A stretch of 6,257 nucleotides of DNA from Desulfuromonas sp. SDB (GTDB lineage: Bacteria; SDB-A): contig LKUE01000238.1 of assembly GCA_001412365.1 (NCBI GenBank), forward strand, positions 1-6,257, given 5' to 3'. The position numbers and the translations under genes are program-made. This document shows positions 6,235 through 6,257 of the stretch, one piece after another. Each line of letters begins with the position of its first letter. Positions within the stretch are counted from its first letter, which is position 1. Below the pieces are notes generated by a model. It ran no database searches. It was not told the DNA's origin and worked only from the letters and a program-made list of their open reading frames with translations.

Positions 6235-6257
6235 ATGATTCCATATAAAAAAGAAAA
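6235..6257 (+). CDS. Start of a downstream gene, cut by the window edge
   Basis: ATG followed by codons for MIPYKKE, open to the end of the window. Only seven complete codons are visible, so no family can be named. It is called a gene start because of the AGAGGA ribosome binding site at close spacing and the TTGACA-containing promoter upstream. Having its own promoter would separate it, at least partly, from the phoH cluster, although no terminator isolates the two. Confidence 0.4.

Overview
The window is a tightly packed plus-strand gene cluster from an AT-rich bacterium (about 38% GC, estimated from a few lines by eye). It encodes, in order, a PhoH-family ATPase, a membrane-anchored 7TM-HD phosphohydrolase of the PgpH/YqfF type, the endoribonuclease YbeY, and two consecutive CNNM/CorC-type membrane proteins (DUF21, a CBS pair and a CorC_HlyC domain). 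The last ~220 bases are an AT-richer gap (the stretch 6121-6180 is only about 17% GC). It holds a strong isolated Shine-Dalgarno sequence, a plausible promoter and the first codons of another gene.

All five complete genes overlap their neighbours: by 11, 26, 13 and 4 nt. There is no non-coding base between 1 and 6039, and the internal start codons lack good Shine-Dalgarno sequences. This points to one transcript with translational coupling. The promoter of the cluster is not in the window, and the start of phoH lies at or beyond the left edge.

Functionally, PhoH and YbeY belong to the conserved rRNA-maturation/ribosome-quality neighbourhood. The HD protein is expected to hydrolyse cyclic di-AMP, as in the Firmicutes order yqfF-phoH-ybeY-dgkA-cdd-era. 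The CNNM pair takes the place that ybeX (corC) holds in the proteobacterial order ybeZ-ybeY-ybeX-lnt. The cluster therefore mixes the two arrangements and joins RNA processing, a cyclic-dinucleotide hydrolase and divalent-cation transport.

Taxonomy cannot be fixed from this sequence. A PgpH-type protein combined with twin CNNM genes after ybeY would fit an uncultured Gram-negative-type phylum, for example an FCB-group relative such as Marinimicrobia or Cloacimonadota, but this is a weak inference. I see no mobile element, CRISPR array, tRNA or rRNA. The window is mainly conserved housekeeping sequence. The points most worth following up are the asymmetric CNNM pair, its coupling to the c-di-AMP hydrolase, and the unusual leader-like 3' gap.
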